Assembly: GCF_021513275.1 (NCBI RefSeq)
Contig: NZ_CP090978.1
Span: 2,542,001 to 2,606,000, forward strand
DNA from: Paenibacillus hexagrammi
Lineage (GTDB): Bacteria > Bacillota > Bacilli > Paenibacillales > NBRC-103111
Direction: 5' to 3'
DNA: 64,000 nt
The position numbers and the translations under genes were made by a program. This document shows positions 41,691 to 50,152 of this stretch, piece by piece; position 1 is the first letter of the stretch; each line of letters begins with the position of its first letter. The notes under the pieces are model-generated. The model was not told the DNA's origin, made no database searches, and saw nothing but the letters and a program-made list of their open reading frames with translations.

Positions 41691-42584
41691 GCTCACCCCC
41701 GTTACGCCCTCTTCCAAATATTGATCCAATACCTTTTTCAATTCTTCTTTAGCAGCCGGATGCAGCTGTTGCACTGGAAGACGAGGCTGTCCCGCAGGCA
41801 GCCCAATCATGCACATAGCTTCCTTTAATACGGACGGCAGTGTTCCGTGAAAACGCGCTGCGCAAAGCTCGGAGTTTCTGTTGCGATTGCTCCGCTTCCA
41901 TTGGCTTCCCTTGCATCCACAAATCATAAATGGACTTAACCGTCTCTGGAAAAACGTTTGCCATTGCCGCAATCGCACCACAGCCGCCGGCCATTAAAGT
42001 CGGCAATATTAATGAATCCGTACCCGCCAGCACGGAAAAATCCGGTCCTGACACTTCTAAATATTGCAAAATTGTATCGAAGCTGCCGCTGCTGTCTTTG
42101 ATGCCTACTATGCCCGAAACCTCGCTCAGTTCCTTCACGGTTTTGGGATGCAGGGAGTTACCTGTCCTTGCAGGAATGTTATACAAAAGGATGGGAAGCC
42201 CTGTCGCATCAGCCACCGCTCGAAAATGTCCCAGCAGCTCCTGCTGTGTAAACGTTAAAAAATATGGCGTAATGACCGATAAAGCATCGGCCCCTAGCCG
42301 TTCCAATTCCACAGCCAATCGAACAGTTTCCCATGTTCCTTCGCAACCGGCTCCAACATAAACTGGAACTCGTCCCTGCGCTTCCTCTATGACTATCCGT
42401 GCTGCCTGCAGCTTTTCCTCAAAGGTTAGCGAAAAAACTCCCCGTTTGTGCCCAAACAAAATAAACCGTGCACGCCCGCGTTGATTAGTCTGCGGGTCAA
42501 CATACGCAATGCCATTTCATCAAGCTGTTGGTTCATGTCGAAAGGCGTAACCATAGCAGGAATAATACCTGATGGCTTGAGCAT
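41664..42584 (-). CDS. DapA-family (class I) aldolase/lyase, copy 2, two frameshifts
   Basis: MLKPSGIIPAMVTPFD, GVHGLFCLGTNGEFF, YVGAGCEGTWETV, LPILLYNIPARTGNS and VGIKDSSGSFD cover the family's core, including the catalytic Tyr and Schiff-base Lys; IAAMANVFPE follows. Breaks: near 42436 (six T, seven needed, giving GEFFSLTFEEK) and near 41858 (four T, three needed, giving SAFHGTLPSVLKEAM). Corrected length is about 306. ATG at 42584 follows AAGGAGTG. It is only distantly similar to copy 1, so the two may act on different 2-keto-3-deoxy acids. Located after PdxA2 in the same direction. Confidence 0.82.
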
Positions 42585-42672
42585 GTGATCACTCCTTCTC
42601 TCCTTCTTACGAAGTACATTTGATTGACAACTATAACCGTACAACGAAGGGCTCTCCATAAGAGTCAAAAAC

Positions 42673-43685
42673 TTACCTCAGCTCTCCGAACCGTCTAGGC
42701 GCAAGCTCAACGGCAGAGCGAATGGCTTCCAGCATACTTCGTTCATCCGCCAAACCAGTACCGGCGATGTCGAATGCTGTCCCATGATCAACTGAGGTGC
42801 GAACGATCCCTCCATTCAATCCGACCGTGATATTGACGCCGGATTCCCAATTCCCATCACTTTGACTGGCACGTGTCCTTGATCATGGTAGCACGCCACG
42901 ACGATATCAAAATCCCCGCGCACCGCGCGATAAAACAGCGTATCCGCCGGATAAGGTCCGGTGACGTCAACGCCTTCCTCCGCAGCACGCATGATACTGG
43001 GAATCAACTTCTCTTCTTCCTCGCCGTTGCCGAATAGTCCGTTCTCGCCCGCGTGCGGATTGATGCCGCAAACCGCGATTCGCGGTCGTTTATTCCCAGC
43101 TCTCCGCAGTGTTTCATGCGCCAGTTTTATCACCTTGTATGTCCGTTCGGGATTAATTGCTGCGATCGCCTGAACAAGTCCTAGATGCGTAGTCAAATGA
43201 ATCACCTTCAGCTTCGGAGCTGAAAGCATCATAGAATAATCCTCAGTGCCGGTTAAACTAGCCAATATTTCGGTATGGCCCGGGTACAGATGTCCGCCTT
43301 TGTGCAAAGCTTCTTTATTTAGCGGTGCGGTGCAGATCGCATCGATTTCTCTACGAAGCGCTAAATCCACCGCCTTCTCAACGAATTTATAGGCGGCGTG
43401 TCCAGCTTTACCGCTAACCTGTCCATGTGAAAGGTCCGCCGGTAGCAAATGCATGTTCAAGCAATCGATACGGCCATACTTGTATAGCCCGTCTGAGGGC
43501 TCCGTCACGCCGCATACAGATGCCGAACCGCCGACGATGCGGAGCGCGCGTTCTAACTGAACCGGATCGCCAATGACCAATGGACGGCATATTTCATAAA
43601 CTTGTTCGTTTTGCAGCGCTTTCACTATGACTTCCGGTCCGATGCCGCAGGCATCTCCCATCGTGATTCCAATGATAGGCTTCAT
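42673..43685 (-). CDS. pdxA2: PdxA2-type 4-phospho-sugar-acid dehydrogenase, one frameshift
   Basis: About 337 residues after restoring one G to the GGG run near 42850 (VMGIG joined to [21 protein letters not shown]). PdxA family marks: [27 protein letters not shown], the metal-binding His in [14 protein letters not shown] and [11 protein letters not shown]. In the biosynthetic role PdxA makes vitamin B6, but beside a DUF1537 kinase the PdxA2 form oxidises 4-phospho-D-threonate or 4-phospho-D-erythronate, which then decarboxylates to dihydroxyacetone phosphate. ATGA overlap with the kinase stop shows tight coupling. Confidence 0.85.
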
Positions 43686-45010
43686 CTCATACCCATCCCT
43701 CTATGTAATAATTCCAGAGCTTTCACCAGTGCATGATCGGAACCAAAGCCTCCCGCCTTCGTAACCGCGGGCAGCGGCTGATCCATCACGATCAGACCGG
43801 CCGGAATGCCTCTTTCCACCTCGTCGTACAATCGGAATTCATGGATTCGCAGAGAGTTTCCTATATGCCTGGCGGTATCGCCTCCGGTCAAAACAATCCC
43901 TCCAATTCGGACTCGTTTGATCAATCGAGAGACGACTTCTCCCAATGCGCACGCAATCTCGTCACTGACTTGCTGATCATTCAACTCATATTCGCTGCCG
44001 ACCTCTTGAGCAATCCGAATATCTTCATCTTCTCCAGATGAATAGAGCACCGTATGAACATTTTGGCGTAAAGCCAGATCTGCTTGCTCTACCGCATTCA
44101 TGATTTCTCTTTCCCGATCGGGGTGTCCGGTTAGGAGCCGGTAAGATTCTGCTTTTACACCCTGAATATGCGGAAGCTGCAACAGAATGTCCAATTGACA
44201 GCGTGAACGAGAGCTAACGCTGCCGACGACGGTAAGAATCGGTTCAGCGATTTTTTCAGGTACAAGCGTTTCACTTGGCCGTGAGATAGGAAGATCCACG
44301 GAGAAATGGCCGCACAAATGACTAGACAAATGATCGGCTAAACCGGCTGAACCCGCCCATACGACTGTATAATCCGTCTCTACCATGAAAGCGACTAGAC
44401 GCTTCAGATCGCTATCTTCAGCCGAATCTGCAACCAAGTAGCGGACCCCTCGTGATTCGCCGTTTTGCAAGAACGAAACCAATGCACCTTTCCCTTCCTC
44501 CATAATGGCAGAAGGAATGATTTCGACTGAGCGCTTCGTCTGCTTGCGCAGCAAATCGGGAATGTACGGTTCGATTACCGGTGTTTTCGGGTCGCGGGCG
44601 AACTCCGTATCTTGCAGCGGTATACCATTCACGTAGAGCATTCCTTGACGAACAAGCCTGCCCATTTCAGGGTAGGCAGGTGCAATGATAATAAAATCGG
44701 GACGAATTGTATCATATAGAGCGTCGAGCTCCGCCCCTATATTTCCGCGCAGAGTGGAGTCTATTTTTTTTAGCACAACATCTGCTCCAAAAGCTTGAGC
44801 TTTCAGTGACGCCATTGCAGTTCGGATGTAAGCGGATTTGGCGTCTAGCGAACGGCTGTCGGTATCAAGGACAAGCACATCTCTACCGGTTAGCTTATCC
44901 AAGCCTGCTGTAAGTTGAAAAAGCACGGATACATGCATCCCATGTTTGGCAAACTGCACCCCAGCATCTCCCGCTCCCGTAAAATCATCGGCAATGACAG
45001 CAACTTTCAT
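43682..45010 (-). CDS. Four-carbon acid sugar kinase, DUF1537 family
   Basis: 442 residues, intact. The N-terminal sugar-binding domain has VIADDFTGAGDAGVQFAKHG and LVLDTDSRSLDAKSAY, then KKIDSTLRGNIGAELDALYD; the C-terminal nucleotide-binding domain has GGIVLTGGDTARHIGNSL. Family members phosphorylate D-threonate, L-threonate or D-erythronate at O4, or 3-oxo-tetronates. ATG at 45010 (MKVAVIADDF) follows GGAGG; a longer frame is less likely. Pairing with PdxA2 by ATGA overlap argues for a tetronate 4-kinase such as D-threonate kinase. Confidence 0.88.
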   Translation of the reverse strand: MKVAVIADDFTGAGDAGVQFAKHGMHVSVLFQLTAGLDKLTGRDVLVLDTDSRSLDAKSAYIRTAMASLKAQAFGADVVLKKIDSTLRGNIGAELDALYDTIRPDFIIIAPAYPEMGRLVRQGMLYVNGIPLQDTEFARDPKTPVIEPYIPDLLRKQTKRSVEIIPSAIMEEGKGALVSFLQNGESRGVRYLVADSAEDSDLKRLVAFMVETDYTVVWAGSAGLADHLSSHLCGHFSVDLPISRPSETLVPEKIAEPILTVVGSVSSRSRCQLDILLQLPHIQGVKAESYRLLTGHPDREREIMNAVEQADLALRQNVHTVLYSSGEDEDIRIAQEVGSEYELNDQQVSDEIACALGEVVSRLIKRVRIGGIVLTGGDTARHIGNSLRIHEFRLYDEVERGIPAGLIVMDQPLPAVTKAGGFGSDHALVKALELLHRGMGMR

Positions 45011-45035
45011 CAAGACGCCCTCCTTTTCCACTCAT

Positions 45036-46214
45036 TCAGGGAAGCAGTTTACGGTATATCGACTTCATCGCATTCAAATCCATTGGCTTCGGATTGTTAT
45101 GTAAAAGCCTCGTCACCTTAGAGGCCGCAACCGCTATATCGTCAACATCCGCTTCATGAACACCGAACACACGCAAATCCTGCGGGATGCGCATCTCATC
45201 CGTCCACTCATAAATCCGGCGAATAACCGATTCGGATGCAGCTGTACTCTCCCCGCTCCCTTCATGCACCCCCATCACTCGGGCAACATGACCGAGGCGC
45301 CCGTGAATAGCATCCATATTATAAGCCATCACGTGCGGCAGCAGCATCGAATTGGCAACGCCGTGGGATATGTTGAATTTTCCTCCTAGTGGATAGGCCA
45401 GCGCATGCACGGCTGCTGTACCGGCTGAGCTCAGGGCCATGCCGCCATACATGGAACCGAGCAGCATATTCTCTCTCGCCTCCAAATGTGATCCTTCATG
45501 ATACGCATCAAGCAAGTTGCCTGCAATTAATCGGATCGATTCGAGAGCGAACATGTCGCTGATTGGATTGGCCTTATTGGATATATACGATTCCAGCGCA
45601 TGGGTAAACGCATCCATGCCCGTTGCGGCTGTTATGCTTTGCGGCAAGCTTACTGTAAGCACAGGATCAATGATGACCAACATGGGCAGCAGATGCCTGC
45701 TAATGATCCCGACTTTCAGTTCCTGCTCGGGAATGGTAACTATGGAGTTGGGCGTCACTTCGGAACCGGTGCCTGAGGTCGTTGGAATCAATACAGTCGG
45801 AATCCCGGGCCTGGACACGAGATCGGCACCAACAAGACTCCTTACATCCACTGGGTTGGTCAACAAGACGGAAAATAGTTTCGTAGCGTCAAGAACACTG
45901 CCCCCTCCGATTCCGATCAACAAATCAACAGGATCAGCTGCGATTAAACCGAACACTTCGCGAATATTAGTAATGGTCGGTTCCGGCTTCACATCTGTGA
46001 AACATCTGCTGGCAATTCCCGCTTGCTTCAATTCATCCGCAATACGATCAATGACCCCCATCGCCTTCAACGATGGTTGCGTAACAATCACAGCATGCCG
46101 GAAGTTTCCTTGCAAGTTAATCTGGGGGATCAGCTCTGTAATCGCGTTAGGTCCGGCAATTATGTTGCCGGCTGTCTGAAACTTATAGGGCACAAATCCA
46201 TGATTAGCCTTCAC
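45036..46214 (-). CDS. Iron-containing alcohol dehydrogenase
   Basis: About 392 residues. NAD-binding GIGGGSVLDATK, the PTTSGTGSEVTPNSIVT loop, and metal ligands in TGMDAFTHALESYIS, AVHALAYPLGG and NISHGVANSMLLPH. GTG at 46214 has GGGGGAGCTGAA upstream and was preferred to the longer frame. It is the first gene of the block with the DUF1537 kinase, PdxA2 and two DapA-like aldolases, with 25 bases to the kinase. I infer reduction of the four-carbon aldehyde acid made by aldolase cleavage of Dha to a tetronate; it could instead reduce lactaldehyde or oxidise a polyol. Confidence 0.85.
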   Translation of the reverse strand: MKANHGFVPYKFQTAGNIIAGPNAITELIPQINLQGNFRHAVIVTQPSLKAMGVIDRIADELKQAGIASRCFTDVKPEPTITNIREVFGLIAADPVDLLIGIGGGSVLDATKLFSVLLTNPVDVRSLVGADLVSRPGIPTVLIPTTSGTGSEVTPNSIVTIPEQELKVGIISRHLLPMLVIIDPVLTVSLPQSITAATGMDAFTHALESYISNKANPISDMFALESIRLIAGNLLDAYHEGSHLEARENMLLGSMYGGMALSSAGTAAVHALAYPLGGKFNISHGVANSMLLPHVMAYNMDAIHGRLGHVARVMGVHEGSGESTAASESVIRRIYEWTDEMRIPQDLRVFGVHEADVDDIAVAASKVTRLLHNNPKPMDLNAMKSIYRKLLP

Positions 46215-46417
46215 TTCAGCTCCCCCTTCCGTGCAATTTGGCCTCAATTCCCCCTCATCCTACGCCCGCCTATCCTTGATGTCAATGCAACCGGGTTGCG
46301 AAGATCGTATCGACCTATATTTCGGATACAATCCCCCACACAGCCATGAATCGGTTAATTGTACCCTGAATAATGTATCCGGTATAAAAAGCTCAAAAAG
46401 ACAAGGAGCGTGCCCTT

Positions 46418-47434
46418 TTGAATATTCAGCCTTATCTCACTCCATATAAACTAGGAAGTCCGGTACTCACAGGCTCCGGGGTCCCCGGTCATTTTGATGA
46501 ACGCGCCGTAGATTGTCCATATGTTTTTCAGCATAACGATCAGTTTTACATGATGTATGTGGGATTTGACGGTATCGGTTATCAAACGGCTTTGGCGGTA
46601 AGCCATGACTTAATAAACTGGGTGCATAAAGGAGTCATTCTAAAACGAAATGAAACCACAGGCTGGGATTCCGTCAATATCGCCGGCACATGGATTTTGA
46701 AAGAAAATCAATTGGACGCCCCGCCGGTCCTGAAAAAATGGGACGATAAATATTGGCTGGTGTATCACGCCTATCCCGAAACCGGTTATGAAGAAGGCTC
46801 CGCAAAAATCGGAATTGCTTGGACGAAAGACGAACAACTGCTGGAATGGCACCGCTGCCCCGATCCGATTCTAGTCCCCGAAGAAGGCGCAGATTGGGAA
46901 AAAGGCGGCCTGTACAAGGAATGTCTTGTTGAGCATGAAGGCAAGTTTTATTTGTTCTACAATGCTAAAAACAAAAATAAAGGAAGATGGGTCGAACAAA
47001 CAGGTGTCGCTTTCTCTACAGATTTGAAGCAGTGGAACAGATATGAGCATAACCCTGTGCTTTTCGTTACACCGGAAGGATGGGACTCCGGCTTTGTCAG
47101 CGATCCCTGCGTGCTGCATGACCGAGACCGCAACCAGTGGGTCATGTATTACTTCGGCTACGATTACAAAAAAGCGCAAGAAGGCATCGCGCTCTCCAGT
47201 GATCTTTTGAATTGGGAAAAGTATCCGAACCCGATCATCAATGTTGGCGAGGAAGGCAGTATTGACTCCATTTTTGCCCACAAGCCCTCTGTTATTATGC
47301 ATCAGGGCGTGCTTTACCACTTCTACTGCTCTTGCAGACCGTACCGGGAAGGCGATCCGACCAAAAACTACGGCAAAGAGTTCAGAACGATCAGCGTGGC
47401 CGCCTCGCAGCCTATTTTTGCTTCAACCTGTTGA
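46418..47434 (+). CDS. Five-bladed beta-propeller glycoside hydrolase (GH43/GH137-like)
   Basis: 338 residues with repeated blade motifs: DCPYVFQHNDQFYMMYVGFDG, ALAVSHDLINWVHKG, KKWDDKYWLVYHAYPETG, CLVEHEGKFYLFYNAKN, DPCVLHDRDRNQWVMYYFGYD and IALSSDLLNWEKYPNP, ending with KPSVIMHQGVLYHFYC. This is the GH32/GH43/GH62/GH130/GH137 fold. TTG at 46418 is used, with AAGGAG upstream. First gene of the plus-strand operon; the GH78 rhamnosidase follows after 18 bases. RG-II chain B has terminal L-arabinofuranose on rhamnose, removed by the propeller family GH137 before a GH78 acts, so that order is suggestive. Exact family not certain. Confidence 0.65.
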   Translation: MNIQPYLTPYKLGSPVLTGSGVPGHFDERAVDCPYVFQHNDQFYMMYVGFDGIGYQTALAVSHDLINWVHKGVILKRNETTGWDSVNIAGTWILKENQLDAPPVLKKWDDKYWLVYHAYPETGYEEGSAKIGIAWTKDEQLLEWHRCPDPILVPEEGADWEKGGLYKECLVEHEGKFYLFYNAKNKNKGRWVEQTGVAFSTDLKQWNRYEHNPVLFVTPEGWDSGFVSDPCVLHDRDRNQWVMYYFGYDYKKAQEGIALSSDLLNWEKYPNPIINVGEEGSIDSIFAHKPSVIMHQGVLYHFYCSCRPYREGDPTKNYGKEFRTISVAASQPIFASTC

Positions 47435-47452
47435 TAAAGGAGACCGAAACCG

Positions 47453-50131
47453 ATGCAAGTGGATGAAATGTTTGTGGAAAGCAAAATTTGCCCGCTCGGG
47501 GTCGATGCCCTTTGGCCGGCATTTGCTTGGAGTTTTACAGACTCATCGGAGCGCATGCAGATGCAGACGGCCTATCGGATCATCGTATCCCGTGACGAGT
47601 CGAACTTAAAACGCAACTTCGGCGAAATATGGGACAGCGGAAAGATCTTCAGTAAGAAAAACGTACATATTTTATATAAAGGCTCCTCACTTCAATCACG
47701 TGCTCGGTATTATTGGAAGGTTCAGATTTGGGATCAAAAGAAACGCATGACCGAAAGCCCGGTTTCCTGGTGGGAAATGGGCCTTGTTCATGAAAGCGAT
47801 TGGTCTGCTATGTGGATCGGGGAATCCGAAAGCATCTCCGGTGAGCGAACGGCTATGCCTCTTTTCAGGCATGCATTCAATCTTAACAAGCCAATTGCCA
47901 GTGCAAGAGCATATGTAAGCGGACTCGGACATTACGAGCTCCGTATAAACGGCAAGAAAGTCGGTGACAGCGTTCTTGAGCCCGGTTGGACACACTATGA
48001 CAAAACGTGCCTCTACTGCGTTCACGATGTGACAGAAGTTCTGAACGAAGGTCCCAACGCCATCGGCGTCATGCTGGGGAACGGTTTTTTCCATGTTGCA
48101 GGCGGCCGTTATACGAAATTCAAGCATTCCTTCGGAACACCCCGATGTTTGATTCAATTGGAAGTCACATTTACCGACGGAGATTACATTCAAATCGGAA
48201 GCGGTAGAAACTGGCATACCGCACCTGGACCTATTACCTTTTCAAGTATATACGGCGGGGAAGATTACGACTCACGCCGACTGCAAGCGGATTGGGACCA
48301 GCCGAGATTTGCTCCTAATGAACAATGGAAGCAAGCTGTCGAAGTAAAGCGCCCTGCTGGAAAACTGAAGGCACAGGCGATTACTCCTTTAAAAGTAATG
48401 GAAACATTCCAGCCTGCTCACATTACTCAGCCTGTTCCCGGAGTGTATGTCGTTGATTTCGGGCAAAACTTTTCAGGCTGGGTTGAGATTTGCGCAAAAG
48501 GTCGAAGCGGCTCGCAAATTACTCTATCCCCTGCTGAAGTAGTAAAAGATACAGGAACGGTCAATCAAAAGTGGACCGGCTCCCCTTACAAGTTTACCTT
48601 TATCTTGAACGGAGACGACGAAGAAGAAACATGGGCACCACGCTTCAGCTATTACGGGTTTCGTTACTTACAGATCGAAGGAGCCATTTTCCCTGACTCT
48701 GCAAGCAGCGATACGGATATTCCCGTTCTTCTCCGCGTCGAAGGCCAAATGATTTACCCGGACACGAAAGTTCGCGGAAATTTCCTCAGTTCAGATCTGA
48801 TGCTGAATCGTACGCACGACCTCATTAACCGGGCCATCCTCAGCAACATGAAAAGCATATTCACGGATTGCCCGCATCGGGAAAAACTGGGATGGCTGGA
48901 ACAGGTCCATTTGATGGGTCCTTCCGTTGCCTTTAATTATGATGCCGAGTCCCTGTTCATCAAAACGATGGAAGATATTAGGGACGCACAACTTCCTGAC
49001 GGGATGGTTCCGACGACGGCTCCGGAATATGTCGTGTTTTCCGATCAATGGCGCTGTTTTCGCGACTCCGTATCTTGGGGCGCTGCATACGTGCTTGTCG
49101 GCTGGAATCTATTGCACACGTACGGCAACAGCCGAATTTTGACCGAGCATTATGAGGGGATGAAAGCTTATATTGACTATTTGACCAACAGTTCCGATCG
49201 TTTGATTATTCAAACCGGTCTTGGAGATTGGTACGATGTTGGCGACAGCACTCCGGGCTTTGTACAAAATACGCCGGTTTCTCATACAGAAACCGCTATG
49301 TTTTATCATATCGTCGACGTGTTTGCGCAGATCGCGAGTCTCTTGAATTACAGTGAGGACGCTGTCAAATATGGGCTGCTGCGTGAAGATATCAAGTCAT
49401 CATTTAATGAAACGTTCTTCGACCTTGAGACACATCAATATGCCACCGGCAGTCAGACATCTAACGCTATGCCGCTTGTATTGGGGCTTGTTCAAGAACC
49501 CTTTCGAGAAAAAGTTCTCTCTCATCTTATAAAAGACATTCATCTTCGCGGGTATCATACAACCGCCGGCGATATCGGCCATCGCTATGTTCTGCTAGCA
49601 CTTGCGCAAAATGGCCGTTCTGACATCATTTTTGAAATGACCCGTCAAACCGGTCATCCCAGCTATGGATATCAACTCGCACATGGGGCAACCACATTGA
49701 CTGAAGCATGGGACGGTCCGACTGTCGGCAAATCACAGAACCATTTCATGCTCGGACATTTGGAAGAATGGCTCTATAGCGGGCTAGCCGGAATCCAGTT
49801 CCGATATGACACCGATTTCGAAAGTTATCAAATCTCCATTCAACCTGCGCTGCCTGCAGGCTTGGACGAAGTGACAGCCGAATATCTGCTTCTCGCCGGG
49901 CGTATTCATGTGTCGTGGAAACGAAGTGGGCCTAATCGATTGAATCTTCGTGTGACCATCCCGGCTAACTGTGTTGCGGATATTTATGTTCCCACTGCAT
50001 CTGTGAATTCGGTATTGGAAAGCGGAGAGCCAATTGAGACCGCCCGGAACCTTGAAGTCTTGCGTACTCAATCCGGTTATGTGGCTGTGCATGCGGGTTC
50101 GGGCACCTATCATTTTGAAAGCATCGTATGA
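47453..50131 (+). CDS. GH78 alpha-L-rhamnosidase
   Basis: 892 residues, intact, with the full GH78 architecture: N-terminal fibronectin-like domain (TAYRIIVSRDESNLKRN), jelly-roll domain (ASARAYVSGLGHYELRINGKK, LEPGWTHYDKTCLY), a beta domain, the alpha/alpha barrel with FTDCPHREKLGWLEQVHLM (from about residue 471) and GYQLAHGATTLTEAWDG, and a C-terminal beta domain (VTAEYLLLAGRIHVSWKR). The acidic residues of the DCPHREK and TLTEAW motifs are the expected catalytic groups. No signal peptide. Removes alpha-L-rhamnose from pectic oligosaccharides. Ribosome site AAAGGAG upstream. Confidence 0.93.
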   Translation: MQVDEMFVESKICPLGVDALWPAFAWSFTDSSERMQMQTAYRIIVSRDESNLKRNFGEIWDSGKIFSKKNVHILYKGSSLQSRARYYWKVQIWDQKKRMTESPVSWWEMGLVHESDWSAMWIGESESISGERTAMPLFRHAFNLNKPIASARAYVSGLGHYELRINGKKVGDSVLEPGWTHYDKTCLYCVHDVTEVLNEGPNAIGVMLGNGFFHVAGGRYTKFKHSFGTPRCLIQLEVTFTDGDYIQIGSGRNWHTAPGPITFSSIYGGEDYDSRRLQADWDQPRFAPNEQWKQAVEVKRPAGKLKAQAITPLKVMETFQPAHITQPVPGVYVVDFGQNFSGWVEICAKGRSGSQITLSPAEVVKDTGTVNQKWTGSPYKFTFILNGDDEEETWAPRFSYYGFRYLQIEGAIFPDSASSDTDIPVLLRVEGQMIYPDTKVRGNFLSSDLMLNRTHDLINRAILSNMKSIFTDCPHREKLGWLEQVHLMGPSVAFNYDAESLFIKTMEDIRDAQLPDGMVPTTAPEYVVFSDQWRCFRDSVSWGAAYVLVGWNLLHTYGNSRILTEHYEGMKAYIDYLTNSSDRLIIQTGLGDWYDVGDSTPGFVQNTPVSHTETAMFYHIVDVFAQIASLLNYSEDAVKYGLLREDIKSSFNETFFDLETHQYATGSQTSNAMPLVLGLVQEPFREKVLSHLIKDIHLRGYHTTAGDIGHRYVLLALAQNGRSDIIFEMTRQTGHPSYGYQLAHGATTLTEAWDGPTVGKSQNHFMLGHLEEWLYSGLAGIQFRYDTDFESYQISIQPALPAGLDEVTAEYLLLAGRIHVSWKRSGPNRLNLRVTIPANCVADIYVPTASVNSVLESGEPIETARNLEVLRTQSGYVAVHAGSGTYHFESIV

Positions 50132-50152
50132 ATATGGAAACGAGGGGTTCAC

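Noticed and set aside
41170..41828. Plus-strand open frames of 100-184 codons
   Set aside because: They are antisense to the DapA-like genes and array D, and their peptide repeats merely follow the DNA repeat.
42673..43685. Vitamin B6 biosynthesis PdxA
   Set aside because: The gene is ATGA-coupled to a DUF1537 kinase and surrounded by sugar acid genes with no other B6 genes, which fits the catabolic PdxA2 form.
45517..46179. 220-codon plus-strand open frame
   Set aside because: Antisense to the iron alcohol dehydrogenase, whose conserved motifs fix the coding strand.
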